In this document: positions 18,285-27,746 of the stretch, one piece after another
Layout: each line of letters opens with the position of its first letter
Numbering within the stretch: position 1 is the first letter of the stretch
From: Patescibacteria group bacterium
GTDB lineage: Bacteria; Patescibacteriota; Microgenomatia; UBA12405
NCBI GenBank assembly: GCA_023380755.1
Contig: JAMCSD010000002.1
Span: 86,022-122,194, forward strand
Reading direction: 5' to 3'
DNA: 36,173 nucleotides
Made by a program: the position numbers and the translations under genes
The notes under the pieces: generated by a model
What the model saw: only the letters and a program-made list of their open reading frames with translations
The model's database searches: none
Told to the model about the DNA's origin: nothing

Positions 18285-19794
18285 AATTACGATATTTCCA
18301 TTTAAGTTTCAGGTCATATGAAATAAAGTGGAAAATACTTTTGATGATACCAAAGTAGACGCTAGCCCGTTGATTAATAAAAATTATGAAGAACTTTAGG
18401 CTAATATTTAAGATTAGAGGCGGCTTAAAGGAACGATACCAGCGACGGGCGATAATCCAGTCGGCAACTCTTTTTGGCAGAATTGGCAGTAGCATGAAAA
18501 AGAACTGAAAATTTTTAAAGGAAAGAGCGGGATCGAAATCATTTTTATTACCAAAACCGACAACTAATGAAGTATTGGTTAAACCCCGGTTAATATGATC
18601 AACATCCCCCGGCTTTAACATTTTAGCTTTAAGGGCGTGCTGGATAATTTCCGCTTTAGGAAAATATTGAAGCCAATAAGCATTAATAACGGTAGGACGT
18701 AATTCGTTATAGAAATGGAGCGCCTCTTCATATTCTTTTATGCCTTCGGTGGGAATGTTGAAGATATGATCTATCGAAAACTTTAGCCCAGCATCGTGGC
18801 AACTTTTAGCCGCCCGGCGGATATCATCATTACTTTCGTGACGATTTAAAATTTTATGACGGGTATTTTCTGAAGCACTTTGAATACCGAAAAGTAAAAA
18901 GTAACAACCAGATTTGACTAATTCTTGAGCAATTTGCTCATTTAAAAAGCTAGGATGGGTTAACATGGCGTAAGGTAATCCAACATGGCGCCTGTATAAG
19001 CGACTAAATTCTTTAAGCCAATGGATATCTTGAACAAAAACATCATCCACGAATGTTAATTGTTTAAGATGGTAACGTTTTTTAGCCCAAGATAATTCGT
19101 TAACAATGTTTTGAGGGCTACGACGGCGGATCGGTTTGCCTAAGCCTTTATACACCTGCCGGATAACATTGTTAGCACAATAAGTGCAAGCAAAAGGGCA
19201 GCCTCGGCTAGAAATCGTATAATAATCATCAAAGAATCCAGGGAAGAGACGATAGTAAAGGTCCTTATCCGGAAATGGGAGTGAGTCTAGGTCTTCGATT
19301 AAAGGACGACTGGGATTTTTAATAACTTTTTTACCCTGTTTAAACCAGATGTTTTTGATATCAGTCCGAGATTCACCATTTTTAAAAGAAGCCAAAAGTT
19401 CATCCAAGGCCTGCTCCCCTTCTCCAACACAGACCATATCAACTGATTTTTCCTTGATTACTAATTCAGGAACAGAGGTAGGATGGATGCCACCAAAAAT
19501 AATCGGAGTATTAGGAAGATATTTTTTTATTAATTTTGCTAACTCTAAAGACCGTTGATAATTGATGGTGAAAACAGAAAAACCAATAAGGTCAGGCTTT
19601 TGTTCAATGATTTGGCGTACCAATTGGGGGCGAATATCAAATTTGGCGGAAAGTTTTTCTGACCCAATAACTTCAGTGTGGAAGGTGGCTGGATCAAAGA
19701 CTAAATCAACTTCATGGCCTTTTGATTTAAGATAACTTGAAAGAAATTCAATGGCCAAGCTTTCAACGGCGATACCCACGAAGGTAATTTTCAT
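18274..19794 (-). CDS. B12-binding-domain radical SAM protein
   Basis: KPDLIGFSVFTINYQRSLELA...IIFGGIHPTSVPE...CVGEGEQALDELL; radical SAM motif SRGCPFACTYC. Confidence 0.94.
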   Translation of the reverse strand: MKITFVGIAVESLAIEFLSSYLKSKGHEVDLVFDPATFHTEVIGSEKLSAKFDIRPQLVRQIIEQKPDLIGFSVFTINYQRSLELAKLIKKYLPNTPIIFGGIHPTSVPELVIKEKSVDMVCVGEGEQALDELLASFKNGESRTDIKNIWFKQGKKVIKNPSRPLIEDLDSLPFPDKDLYYRLFPGFFDDYYTISSRGCPFACTYCANNVIRQVYKGLGKPIRRRSPQNIVNELSWAKKRYHLKQLTFVDDVFVQDIHWLKEFSRLYRRHVGLPYAMLTHPSFLNEQIAQELVKSGCYFLLFGIQSASENTRHKILNRHESNDDIRRAAKSCHDAGLKFSIDHIFNIPTEGIKEYEEALHFYNELRPTVINAYWLQYFPKAEIIQHALKAKMLKPGDVDHINRGLTNTSLVVGFGNKNDFDPALSFKNFQFFFMLLPILPKRVADWIIARRWYRSFKPPLILNISLKFFIIFINQRASVYFGIIKSIFHFISYDLKLKWKYRNYAN

Positions 19795-19797
19795 AAG

Positions 19798-20820
19798 TTA
19801 GTAAAGCTTATCATATAACCATTCAACCCCGTTCTTATAGGGCGTATAGCAATGTTGGCAGATCGGGAGTGATGACAGATCCTGTTTAAGATGTTTTTTT
19901 CTTATTGATGAAAATCTCTGACCGTAAAAGAGAGAAAGTAGACTAGATTCTTCGATGTTGCCAAAATTATATTTAGATTCATAATCCAGGCAACAAAGAT
20001 TTATTTGTCCTAAATTATTGATAACTATGGTATTCCAAAGATATTTGCAGGGAAAAGGTGTTTTAGTATAATTTATTTGGTGATGCCCGGCGGTGTTGGC
20101 GACTGCGCCTGAATAGGAGTGGGCACGGTTGGTGCTAACGGAATCGACTTTATCTTTCCAAAAATTTATGAAATCGGAAAGTCGATTATCGTTGTCGGAG
20201 ACTAGGGCCATCGAGAGTCGGACCTTAAGAGAAGATTTTTTTAATTTCCTTTGAGATAAAAAATAATTGATGTTATCTACTGTTTGGGAGTATTTTAATT
20301 TCATAACTTTTTCATAAGAAGTTTTATCAAAACCATTAAAACTGATATTAAGCTCATCAAGACCACTATCCAGAAGGGAGTCGATTAGGGGTTTAGACGG
20401 TAGAGCAAAATTGGAATAGATTTTAATAAAAGAATGAGGGAAATTGTTTTTGAGAAGTTGGATCCGAGTTATCAGTTGTGGATCTGTAAATGGGTCACCA
20501 AATCCGTTTAATATAAAGGCTAAGGGTTGAATTTTGTCTTCGTGGAGACGTTTGATGATGAGATTGAAAGTCTTTTGGTCCATTAAACGACGAGGCCGTT
20601 TCATAATTATTTGGGGGCACATAATACAACGAGCATTACAGCTGTTGGTAGTTTCAATTACAATATTTAATTGTCGAGAACTTTTTAAAAAGCGGGTGTA
20701 CCGGTTTATTTTAAAAAAGATAAATTTTTTATAAAAGTTTGTCGAAGCAAGCCGATCAAAAATGGTGTTAAACCCAGAACTGCTTTCCAGTTGGTTTTTT
20801 AACCAGCGCAAGAGATCCAT
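19798..20820 (-). CDS. Radical SAM protein with a SPASM/twitch-type C-terminus
   Basis: ETTNSCNARCIMCPQ (CX3CX2C); C-terminal CKYLWNTIVINNLGQINLCCLDY...FGNIEESSLLSLFYGQRF...LPICQHCYTPY. Confidence 0.92.
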   Translation of the reverse strand: MDLLRWLKNQLESSSGFNTIFDRLASTNFYKKFIFFKINRYTRFLKSSRQLNIVIETTNSCNARCIMCPQIIMKRPRRLMDQKTFNLIIKRLHEDKIQPLAFILNGFGDPFTDPQLITRIQLLKNNFPHSFIKIYSNFALPSKPLIDSLLDSGLDELNISFNGFDKTSYEKVMKLKYSQTVDNINYFLSQRKLKKSSLKVRLSMALVSDNDNRLSDFINFWKDKVDSVSTNRAHSYSGAVANTAGHHQINYTKTPFPCKYLWNTIVINNLGQINLCCLDYESKYNFGNIEESSLLSLFYGQRFSSIRKKHLKQDLSSLPICQHCYTPYKNGVEWLYDKLY

Positions 20821-21398
20821 TTTTTCTTTTTAAAATCATAACGTCGGATGACTTTGGCTGGGTTGCCGACAGCTACAGAATAAGGCGGAATATCTTTAGT
20901 GACAACGGCATTGGCGCCAATTACGGAACCCCGGCCGATGGTGACATTTTTAAGAATTGAGCATTTAACACCCAAGAGGCAATTATCTTCAATATTTACA
21001 GACCCGTTTTCAGTTAGTGGTTGATCGAAGGGGGATTTATTAACATCATCGTTTCGGTGATCGTGATCACCGATGAAAACATAAGCCGACATAATAATAT
21101 TGTTGCCGATTGTGACGTTATTATTAGCGGTTATAAAAGTATTATTTCCGATATCAACATGGTTGCCGATTTTTAATCGAACCTTATTTTGACTTTGAGT
21201 TTTTTGGCCATTAAATTCGGTGCTGACTGTTATACGACAAAAAGAACCAATGTTGACATAATCACCAATGCTGATATATGGCTCATTATAACTATTTAAG
21301 AAGGGTTTAATAATAGAATGAGACCCGAATGATTTAAATTTGCGACTAACCAAAGCGGTATAAAATTTTCCTATGTAATAAAAAGCAGTGTAGTTCAT
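20799..21398 (-). CDS. Hexapeptide-repeat (left-handed beta-helix) acyltransferase
   Basis: Hexapeptide repeats (IGNHVDIGNNTFITANNNVTIGNNIIM; VTIGRGSVIGANAVVTKDIPPYSVAVGNPAKVIRRYD). Confidence 0.92.
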   Translation of the reverse strand: MNYTAFYYIGKFYTALVSRKFKSFGSHSIIKPFLNSYNEPYISIGDYVNIGSFCRITVSTEFNGQKTQSQNKVRLKIGNHVDIGNNTFITANNNVTIGNNIIMSAYVFIGDHDHRNDDVNKSPFDQPLTENGSVNIEDNCLLGVKCSILKNVTIGRGSVIGANAVVTKDIPPYSVAVGNPAKVIRRYDFKKKKWISCAG

Positions 21399-22411
21399 GA
21401 GCTAAAGGAATAGGAAATGCTTTGAGAGATAACCCGACGATAAATATTGTTTTTGTACCAATCAACTAGAGGTATTAAAAGGTTGGCGGGGATAAAGATA
21501 ACACCAAAAGATATGAGCCAAAAGTAGGGAGAGAACAAATTTTGCCACCGAAACCGAATTAAATAAATAATTTCGCGTATGACCCAGGAAAATTTACCAT
21601 AGTTTTTAATTTGAACTAAACCAATATAGTTACAGGCAATAAAATCTTTGATGAGAAGCTGATTTAACCGGTAATAAGTATTCTCGGGATAGACCGAATC
21701 GACCATTTGTTTCCAGCTAAGGATGGGTGATTTGCTATAGATCGAGGAAATTTTTCGGGTTTGACTAGAAGAGATTCTAACAGCAGTGTTATATTGATGA
21801 ACATAAATGATGGGATGTTTTTTGAAAATGGAGGCAAAAGGGTATATGTGACAGGGAAAAATGTCAGGGTGGAAAGGTGTATCCATAAATTGGCAGCGAA
21901 AGGCCAAACCGGATAACTGATCAAGGGAATCAAAAACGCGGATTATCTTATCGGACGGGGATTTGATGGAGACTTGTTCGTCGATTTCGGAATTAAGAAG
22001 TTTTTTGCGACGGACGGCTATATGAGAGTTTTTGTCAAACCAGTAATAGGGTCGAGTAATCGCCCCGACTTGAGGATATTTTTTAAACAAAGAAATATAA
22101 TATTTAATAGTTCCCGGTGAAAGAAGGTCATCTTGGCCCATGAGCAACAAAATTTCACCATGACAATATCGTCTTCCCCTTTCCAGATTGGCAGGATAAC
22201 CCACATTTTGAGAGTGGGAAATAATTTTTAGGTATGGTAATCTGAGTTTCGAAATAAATTTGAGAGTATTATCGGTCGAACAGTCATCGGAAACAATAAT
22301 TTCTAGATTAGGGTAATTTTGTTTGACAAGGCTATTAATTGTTTCTACGATTGAAGATTCGCCGTTGTAAGTAGGAATGAGGATGGAAAATTGAGGGTTT
22401 ATTGATGCCAT
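21395..22411 (-). CDS. Glycosyltransferase family 2
   Basis: FSILIPTYNGESSIVETINSLVKQNYPNLEIIVSDDCSTDNTL and LLMGQDDLLSPGTI. Confidence 0.93.
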   Translation of the reverse strand: MASINPQFSILIPTYNGESSIVETINSLVKQNYPNLEIIVSDDCSTDNTLKFISKLRLPYLKIISHSQNVGYPANLERGRRYCHGEILLLMGQDDLLSPGTIKYYISLFKKYPQVGAITRPYYWFDKNSHIAVRRKKLLNSEIDEQVSIKSPSDKIIRVFDSLDQLSGLAFRCQFMDTPFHPDIFPCHIYPFASIFKKHPIIYVHQYNTAVRISSSQTRKISSIYSKSPILSWKQMVDSVYPENTYYRLNQLLIKDFIACNYIGLVQIKNYGKFSWVIREIIYLIRFRWQNLFSPYFWLISFGVIFIPANLLIPLVDWYKNNIYRRVISQSISYSFSS

Positions 22412-23412
22412 GTATTGCGACTAAGATTTGTACTTAGGCCTATTTTAATCTGAAACCAACTAAAAGCATAGACAAGGGTAGTCAGCAAACAGGCCAAAGG
22501 GTGAAAAAACCAGGCAGGATCAGGAAAGTGATAAAAACCTATTAAGCTATCTTTTAGCGGGAGTACGATTGATAATGAATAAAGGGCAAAACCAAATGTT
22601 TTATTTTGGTACGACGACCACTGATGATGGCGATACTGTTGAAAGGAATAAAAGTCACGAATCCGACGCTGTTGTTTTTTAATAAATTTTGAGATGGAAC
22701 TTTCACAAAAGCTATGAATAATGGTATTTTTGGTTTTAGCAAAATAGATAGGTTTTAAGCAACGGTTAATCATGTCGATATCAAATAAATATTGGTCTTT
22801 CCCCAGCATCCTTTTTAAGAAGCTGGTGCGGAAAATGGTTCCATTGGCACCAATGGTGGGGTGAGAAGCGTGCGGTTGAAGTTCAATTTTGAGAAAATCA
22901 GGATGGTCTATGGTTGGAAGGGTCAAGCCAGTCCATTTTAAAGAGAGTTGGCTAAAGCGATCGTAAATGCCACAGTAATAGGCATAAGGATCATTGGCGC
23001 CCAACAAAGATGAATAGCGTTCGATAAAGCCAGCCTGAGGTCGATATTCAAAAGATAACGGTTCGGCACCAATTAGCTTCTTATCACTTAAAAGCGGTGA
23101 AAGAGTTTTTTGAAGATAGTCCGAAGTCGGAAGAATATTATCAGAATCCAGTAGACAGACATAATCGCCAGCGGCAGCGCGCAAAGCAGCGGCCTTGCCG
23201 GCTTCTCCAGTTAGTAACTTATTTTTAATTAAACGGCAGTGAAAATCTGTCGCTAATTTGATCGTGTTGTCAGTTGAACCGGCATCGGCAATAATAATTT
23301 CCAGCTTATCAGACGGATAGTTTTGTGATTGAACGGAAGTTAGGCATTTTTTAAGTACTGATCCGGCATTCAGAGTGGGAATAAGAATGCTAATTCTGGG
23401 AAGAGTTGGCAT
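22399..23412 (-). CDS. Glycosyltransferase family 2 with C-terminal hydrophobic segments
   Basis: RISILIPTLNAGSVLKKCLTSVQSQNYPSDKLEIIIADAGSTDNT and VCLLDSDNILP. Confidence 0.93.
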   Translation of the reverse strand: MPTLPRISILIPTLNAGSVLKKCLTSVQSQNYPSDKLEIIIADAGSTDNTIKLATDFHCRLIKNKLLTGEAGKAAALRAAAGDYVCLLDSDNILPTSDYLQKTLSPLLSDKKLIGAEPLSFEYRPQAGFIERYSSLLGANDPYAYYCGIYDRFSQLSLKWTGLTLPTIDHPDFLKIELQPHASHPTIGANGTIFRTSFLKRMLGKDQYLFDIDMINRCLKPIYFAKTKNTIIHSFCESSISKFIKKQQRRIRDFYSFQQYRHHQWSSYQNKTFGFALYSLSIVLPLKDSLIGFYHFPDPAWFFHPLACLLTTLVYAFSWFQIKIGLSTNLSRNTWHQ

Positions 23413-24883
23413 TAAGGGGAAAATCTTTTAACTTTTCAATATATTTTATGCCATAAGTAGCCAGAAATTTGATGTCGTCAAGAGAACGGATAGAAAGTAA
23501 TTTGCGGGTCAGAAATTTAGGTGTGAGGATACCGTGGAATAACTCCTGAACTAAACGTAATTGTTCCGCAGCCGGAATCGGAGACTTCATTACCGGTTGT
23601 CGCATATCAAAATCATCCCAGTTGGTGGTGAGTAGCCAGTGGTTATCCTGACATTGTTTAAATAAAGGTGTCCCCGGGTAAGGGATGACAATGGTGGCTT
23701 GCATGGAATCAGCCAAACCTTCTTTAAAGAGCTGTTTGGCTTGATTGAGTGTTTCCAGAGCATCTGATTTGCTTTCCCATGGGTAGCCAATCATGATGGT
23801 AAGGTGTGGTTCAAGACCGGCTTTTTTGGCTATAGTTAAAGTTTTTTTAGCATCGTCCACCTTAGTTTTTTTATTGATAAGATTTAGAGTTTTTTGGTTA
23901 GAAGATTCCAGACCATAAAGAATAAATCGGAAATTAGCTTGCTTTAAAAGGTTATATTGAGCCTGGTTAAGACAGCCAAAACGCATATTACAACCAAAGG
24001 TAACTTTATGATTGTATCCCCGACTAATAATTTCATGGCACAAATCGTTCAACCATGGCCCAATGGGTAGAGTACCAGAGTCATCAAAAATTTCTTTGAC
24101 TCCTAAATTGATCAAATTTTCAATTTCTTTTAAAGTGTGAGCCACAGAAAAATTTCTGAACGTACCTTGCGGGTGAGTGGTGGTCCATGAACAAAAGGTA
24201 CATTGGCCCCACCAGCAATCGCGACCCGACATAAGATAAGCGCCGGGTTTGTATTTAAAATTGGTGTTGTCATAAGCGTAGAGCTGCCATTTGGTCAGCT
24301 GACGGTCAATTATCGGAAGACTATCAAGTTGGTGGTGTTTAAGAGCAAATTTACCGGTATTAAGTATTTTTCTTTTAAACCTAAAATAAATGCCTGGTTC
24401 CAGTGGAGTTTTTGAAGAAAAGTGATTGGCTAAATTAAGCATCATAAAGTCATAGTCACCACCGGTAATGACAAAATCTACCGGTGAGTGTTGAAGGGAT
24501 TCTTCGGGTAGAGCGGTGACGTGGTCCCCCATCAAAACGGTAATCGGATGCCATTGTTTGGTTTTAGCTTTTTTAATTTGGGAAATAATTTGCCAATGTT
24601 GTTTGATAGCAGGTGTTTTAGTCTCCAAAAAAATAATATCTGGTTGTGTTTCGACCAACCGTTGGAACCATTGGGTATAGGAAATTTTTTCAGCGATAGC
24701 GTCATCCCAAAAAACTTCAAAACCGGCTTTTTTTAATGCAGTAGCTCCATAGGCAGGAATAACCGGATAAATTACATTACCAGTATTAGTCCATTGGAAT
24801 TGACGGTTTTGAGATAAAAAGGCGGTACCTTTTGGGCTCTGGAGCGGCGGATAAGAGATGGAAATCTTAATTTTGTTAGCCAT
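23390..24883 (-). CDS. B12-binding-type radical SAM protein with a CX4CX2C cluster motif
   Basis: Cobalamin-binding-like N-terminus (GATALKKAGFEVFWDDAIAEK...QPDIIFLETKTPAIKQH...VLMGDHVTALPEE); cluster motif GRDCWWGQCTFCSW; C-terminal LTIMIGYPWES...TIVIPYPGTPLF. Confidence 0.9.
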   Translation of the reverse strand: MANKIKISISYPPLQSPKGTAFLSQNRQFQWTNTGNVIYPVIPAYGATALKKAGFEVFWDDAIAEKISYTQWFQRLVETQPDIIFLETKTPAIKQHWQIISQIKKAKTKQWHPITVLMGDHVTALPEESLQHSPVDFVITGGDYDFMMLNLANHFSSKTPLEPGIYFRFKRKILNTGKFALKHHQLDSLPIIDRQLTKWQLYAYDNTNFKYKPGAYLMSGRDCWWGQCTFCSWTTTHPQGTFRNFSVAHTLKEIENLINLGVKEIFDDSGTLPIGPWLNDLCHEIISRGYNHKVTFGCNMRFGCLNQAQYNLLKQANFRFILYGLESSNQKTLNLINKKTKVDDAKKTLTIAKKAGLEPHLTIMIGYPWESKSDALETLNQAKQLFKEGLADSMQATIVIPYPGTPLFKQCQDNHWLLTTNWDDFDMRQPVMKSPIPAAEQLRLVQELFHGILTPKFLTRKLLSIRSLDDIKFLATYGIKYIEKLKDFPLNANSSQN

Positions 24884-24889
24884 AAGGTA

Positions 24890-25858
24890 TTATCCACCAA
24901 TATAGGAATTTTTTTCTGGGTTTATTTGGTGGGCAGAAAATATTGGTTTGGAGGAAAAAAAACCATAAATAAACCAACAACCATAGTAAAAATGAGAAAC
25001 CGGAATGGAAGCCGCAGCCAGGAAAGAAGCGAAAGGATGGTTTTTGGAAACCAGGAATTTAGTTAAAGTAAGAAATAATAGTAATACATAAATGATTAGT
25101 GGAATAAGAGTCACCTTTTGCCTAAAGAGAAAAGGGAGGAGAATTAAGTAGAGAGAGAATATTGAAGGCAGGAAATAACCAATCTTAAATGAATTTTCCG
25201 GATATTTTTTAGCAAAAAAGCCGCGATGAACGGCATATCTTTTTAGCTGTTTAAGGTGGGGTAAAAAGACAGATCGACGATGATGAAAAACGATAATACT
25301 TGGATGATAAAAAATTTTTTGATGAAATTCGTGAATGAGATTACGGCAAAGTAAAGTATCTTCACCTGGCCAGTGATTGATAGGAAAACCCCCAATTTTA
25401 TTAAAGTCTTTTTTTTTGACCATCAGGTTGACACTCGGATAGTCGTCGACGAAACGTGCGGATTGGGGTTGGTTGCGATAAGTTCCCGCTCCCCCGCTAC
25501 CTAAGAAACTACCCCAAAACAGGCCTGAGGCTTTTTGAGCTAAGGAATCATTTTCCGGGGTAAGGCAAGGACCGCAAACGGAGATTAGATTGGGATTAGA
25601 TGAAAACTGTTGAAACGCATTTAAAAGCCAGTTCTTATCAGGGAAAGAGTCGTCGTCAAGGAAGGCTAAAATGTTTCCCCGAGCTTTAGCAGCACCCAGG
25701 TTGCGTTTAACTGAAGGATTGGGAGTTTGGGAATCTTTGTCGGTAATTACGATGACTTCATAATGGCGATAAGTCTGTTGTTTTAGATGATATAAAGTCT
25801 CCTGAAGATATTTAGTACGAACCCTGACTGGGATGATGACAGAAAAAAAAATTTTCAT
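24890..25858 (-). CDS. Glycosyltransferase family 2 with C-terminal TM segments
   Basis: FSVIIPVRVRTKYLQETLYHLKQQTYRHYEVIVI, ILAFLDDDSFPDKNWL and GEDTLLCRNLIHE; hydrophobic C-terminus. Confidence 0.93.
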   Translation of the reverse strand: MKIFFSVIIPVRVRTKYLQETLYHLKQQTYRHYEVIVITDKDSQTPNPSVKRNLGAAKARGNILAFLDDDSFPDKNWLLNAFQQFSSNPNLISVCGPCLTPENDSLAQKASGLFWGSFLGSGGAGTYRNQPQSARFVDDYPSVNLMVKKKDFNKIGGFPINHWPGEDTLLCRNLIHEFHQKIFYHPSIIVFHHRRSVFLPHLKQLKRYAVHRGFFAKKYPENSFKIGYFLPSIFSLYLILLPFLFRQKVTLIPLIIYVLLLFLTLTKFLVSKNHPFASFLAAASIPVSHFYYGCWFIYGFFSSKPIFSAHQINPEKNSYIGG

Positions 25859-26658
25859 AGACCAGTGTTAATCCGCATGGATAATTCTTTGTCAAAAATC
25901 CACTGTCGTTGGTTGTGGTTATCATAATAATGGAGAATCTTTAAACGATAAAAAACGGCGAGAGCATCGATTAAGCAAGTGATAACTGTTTTCATCCCCG
26001 TCGCATGAGTTAAGCTTTTAAAGTTATAGCTAAGCTTAATAGGCGCTTCATATATACGGAAAAATCCTAAGTAATTTGCGACAGATAAAATTTCGAGATC
26101 AAAAGCATAATTTTTTACCATTAATCGGGGCAATACTTTTTCTAACACCTGTCGTTTAAAAATCTTTAAACCTGCCTGAGTATCGCTAACCTTAATATTT
26201 AGTAAAATACGAGCGATTATGCGTGCCCCAAGGCTTATTATTTTCCGGTCAGTAGGATATTGGACGCGCGAAGCCGGATGTAGTTTTGAGGCAACAACGA
26301 TATCAGCTTCATACCATTCCAAGTGTTCAATAACCATAGAAATGCCATTAGGATCAATCTCCATACCCGCATCAATGAAAGCAATGTAATCACCTTTGGT
26401 GCGGGCCATGCCATAGCGGACGGCGAAACCTTTGCCATGGTTATGCGGATAGCCATATAGTTTTAATTTAGGCAGGTGTGACCTTTTGAGTTCTTGGTAT
26501 GAGTGGTCTATCAAGGTGCCGTCAACAACGGCGATGAGCTCATAATCGTAACGGATCTGATCAAGAGTAGATAATATGCCCTTTATGTCAGTTAAAATTG
26601 TCTGTTCTTGTTTATAAATAGGAACAATGACAGATAAAAAGTGATCGGAGTTTTTCAT
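25855..26658 (-). CDS. Polyprenyl/dolichyl-phosphate glycosyltransferase-like GT2 (DPM1/ALG5-like); start set at the internal ATG
   Basis: FLSVIVPIYKQEQTILTDIKGIL, NHGKGFAVRYGMARTKGDYIAFIDAGMEIDPNGISMVIEHL and VSDTQAGLKIFKRQVLEKVLPRL. The ORF track starts at 26709, but M18 at 26658 gives a 4-nt ATGA overlap with the upstream gene stop at 26655. Confidence 0.88.
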   Translation of the reverse strand: MKNSDHFLSVIVPIYKQEQTILTDIKGILSTLDQIRYDYELIAVVDGTLIDHSYQELKRSHLPKLKLYGYPHNHGKGFAVRYGMARTKGDYIAFIDAGMEIDPNGISMVIEHLEWYEADIVVASKLHPASRVQYPTDRKIISLGARIIARILLNIKVSDTQAGLKIFKRQVLEKVLPRLMVKNYAFDLEILSVANYLGFFRIYEAPIKLSYNFKSLTHATGMKTVITCLIDALAVFYRLKILHYYDNHNQRQWIFDKELSMRINTGL

Positions 26659-27746
26659 GAAAGGATCGATTGATAGACCTGTAATGTTTGTTCGGCGGTT
26701 TTTTGCCAAGAGAATTGTCGACTTCTAGTAATTCCTAGATGGCGATATTTCTCTTGAAGACGAGCATCAGAATAAAGAGAAGTTAAAGCCTTTTTTAGGG
26801 TAAAAGGATTATGTGGATTAAAAGAAAGGCCAGCATTACCGGCAATTTCCTCCAAAGAAGTATTCTGACTGTATATAGTCGGGCAACCTGATTGCATGGC
26901 CTCCAGAAGTCCTAGTCCGAAACCTTCGGCATAAGAAGGGTGACAATAAACCGTAGCTAAATTATAAATAACACTCAGATCTTCGTTGGGGACAAATCCG
27001 AGGCAAAACAGTTGACTAAAAGTCTGTTTTTGAAGCCAAAGAAGATCCTGGGTCCAGGGATGATCAACCACATGTTTTTGAGTGGCCGAGGAACCAACAA
27101 TCACTAATGGATAGTTAAGATCACGACAAGTGTTAACCAGGGTGGGAATATTTTTATTCCAATTGATATCGCCAACATAAAGCACAAATTTTTGAGGGAG
27201 AGAGTATTTTTTAACTGTTTGGGAAAGTAGTTTCTGATTATTGATGGGCTGAAAAATAGAATCAGCAGCTAAATAAATAGGAATTATCTTATCTGGGGCA
27301 ACGCCGGTCAGAGTGGAAATGGAATACTTAGAGGTTAAGGAATCGGTAATGAGGCGATCGATGTGTTGTAAACGTTGTTTTTGGAGAAGCCATTTAACTT
27401 CGCCCTTAAACCCCACGGGAAAATGAGATTTAAATTGTCGAGGGATTATATCATGTACGGTTACAACGAGTGGAGTTCGGTGACGCTGCGGCAGGGTTAA
27501 TTCGAAGGGGTCAAAATAAGGATAATGGATTAAATCGTACTTATTAATTTCAGTGTTAGCCGTCGAAACTAAATCAATATGCCAATGGTGGTATTGAGTG
27601 CTGGTTTGGCAATACTTAATTAAAGAATCAGTTAGTCTCGAAGTATAAAAGCCGACGCCGCGGAATTGATTACCATTTTGGGTAGGACTGATATCGATGG
27701 CAATGTTAGGTGTGATGGTGGTATTCATATAGTTTGGCGTAGGCAA
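26655..27746 (-). CDS. Glycosyltransferase family 4
   Basis: TPLVVTVHDIIPRQF, FVLYVGDINWNKNIPTLV and CHPSYAEGFGLGLLEAMQSGCPTIYS (EX7E). The start may be at internal Met7 (27728). Confidence 0.93.
   Translation of the reverse strand: MPTPNYMNTTITPNIAIDISPTQNGNQFRGVGFYTSRLTDSLIKYCQTSTQYHHWHIDLVSTANTEINKYDLIHYPYFDPFELTLPQRHRTPLVVTVHDIIPRQFKSHFPVGFKGEVKWLLQKQRLQHIDRLITDSLTSKYSISTLTGVAPDKIIPIYLAADSIFQPINNQKLLSQTVKKYSLPQKFVLYVGDINWNKNIPTLVNTCRDLNYPLVIVGSSATQKHVVDHPWTQDLLWLQKQTFSQLFCLGFVPNEDLSVIYNLATVYCHPSYAEGFGLGLLEAMQSGCPTIYSQNTSLEEIAGNAGLSFNPHNPFTLKKALTSLYSDARLQEKYRHLGITRSRQFSWQKTAEQTLQVYQSILS

Noticed and set aside
23390-24883. Frameshift/assembly error as the cause of the extra residue in the rSAM motif
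   Set aside because: A single-residue insertion would require a 3-nt error, and the frame is intact on both sides with the family-typical WWG context. Kept as a finding, but it should still be checked against reads.
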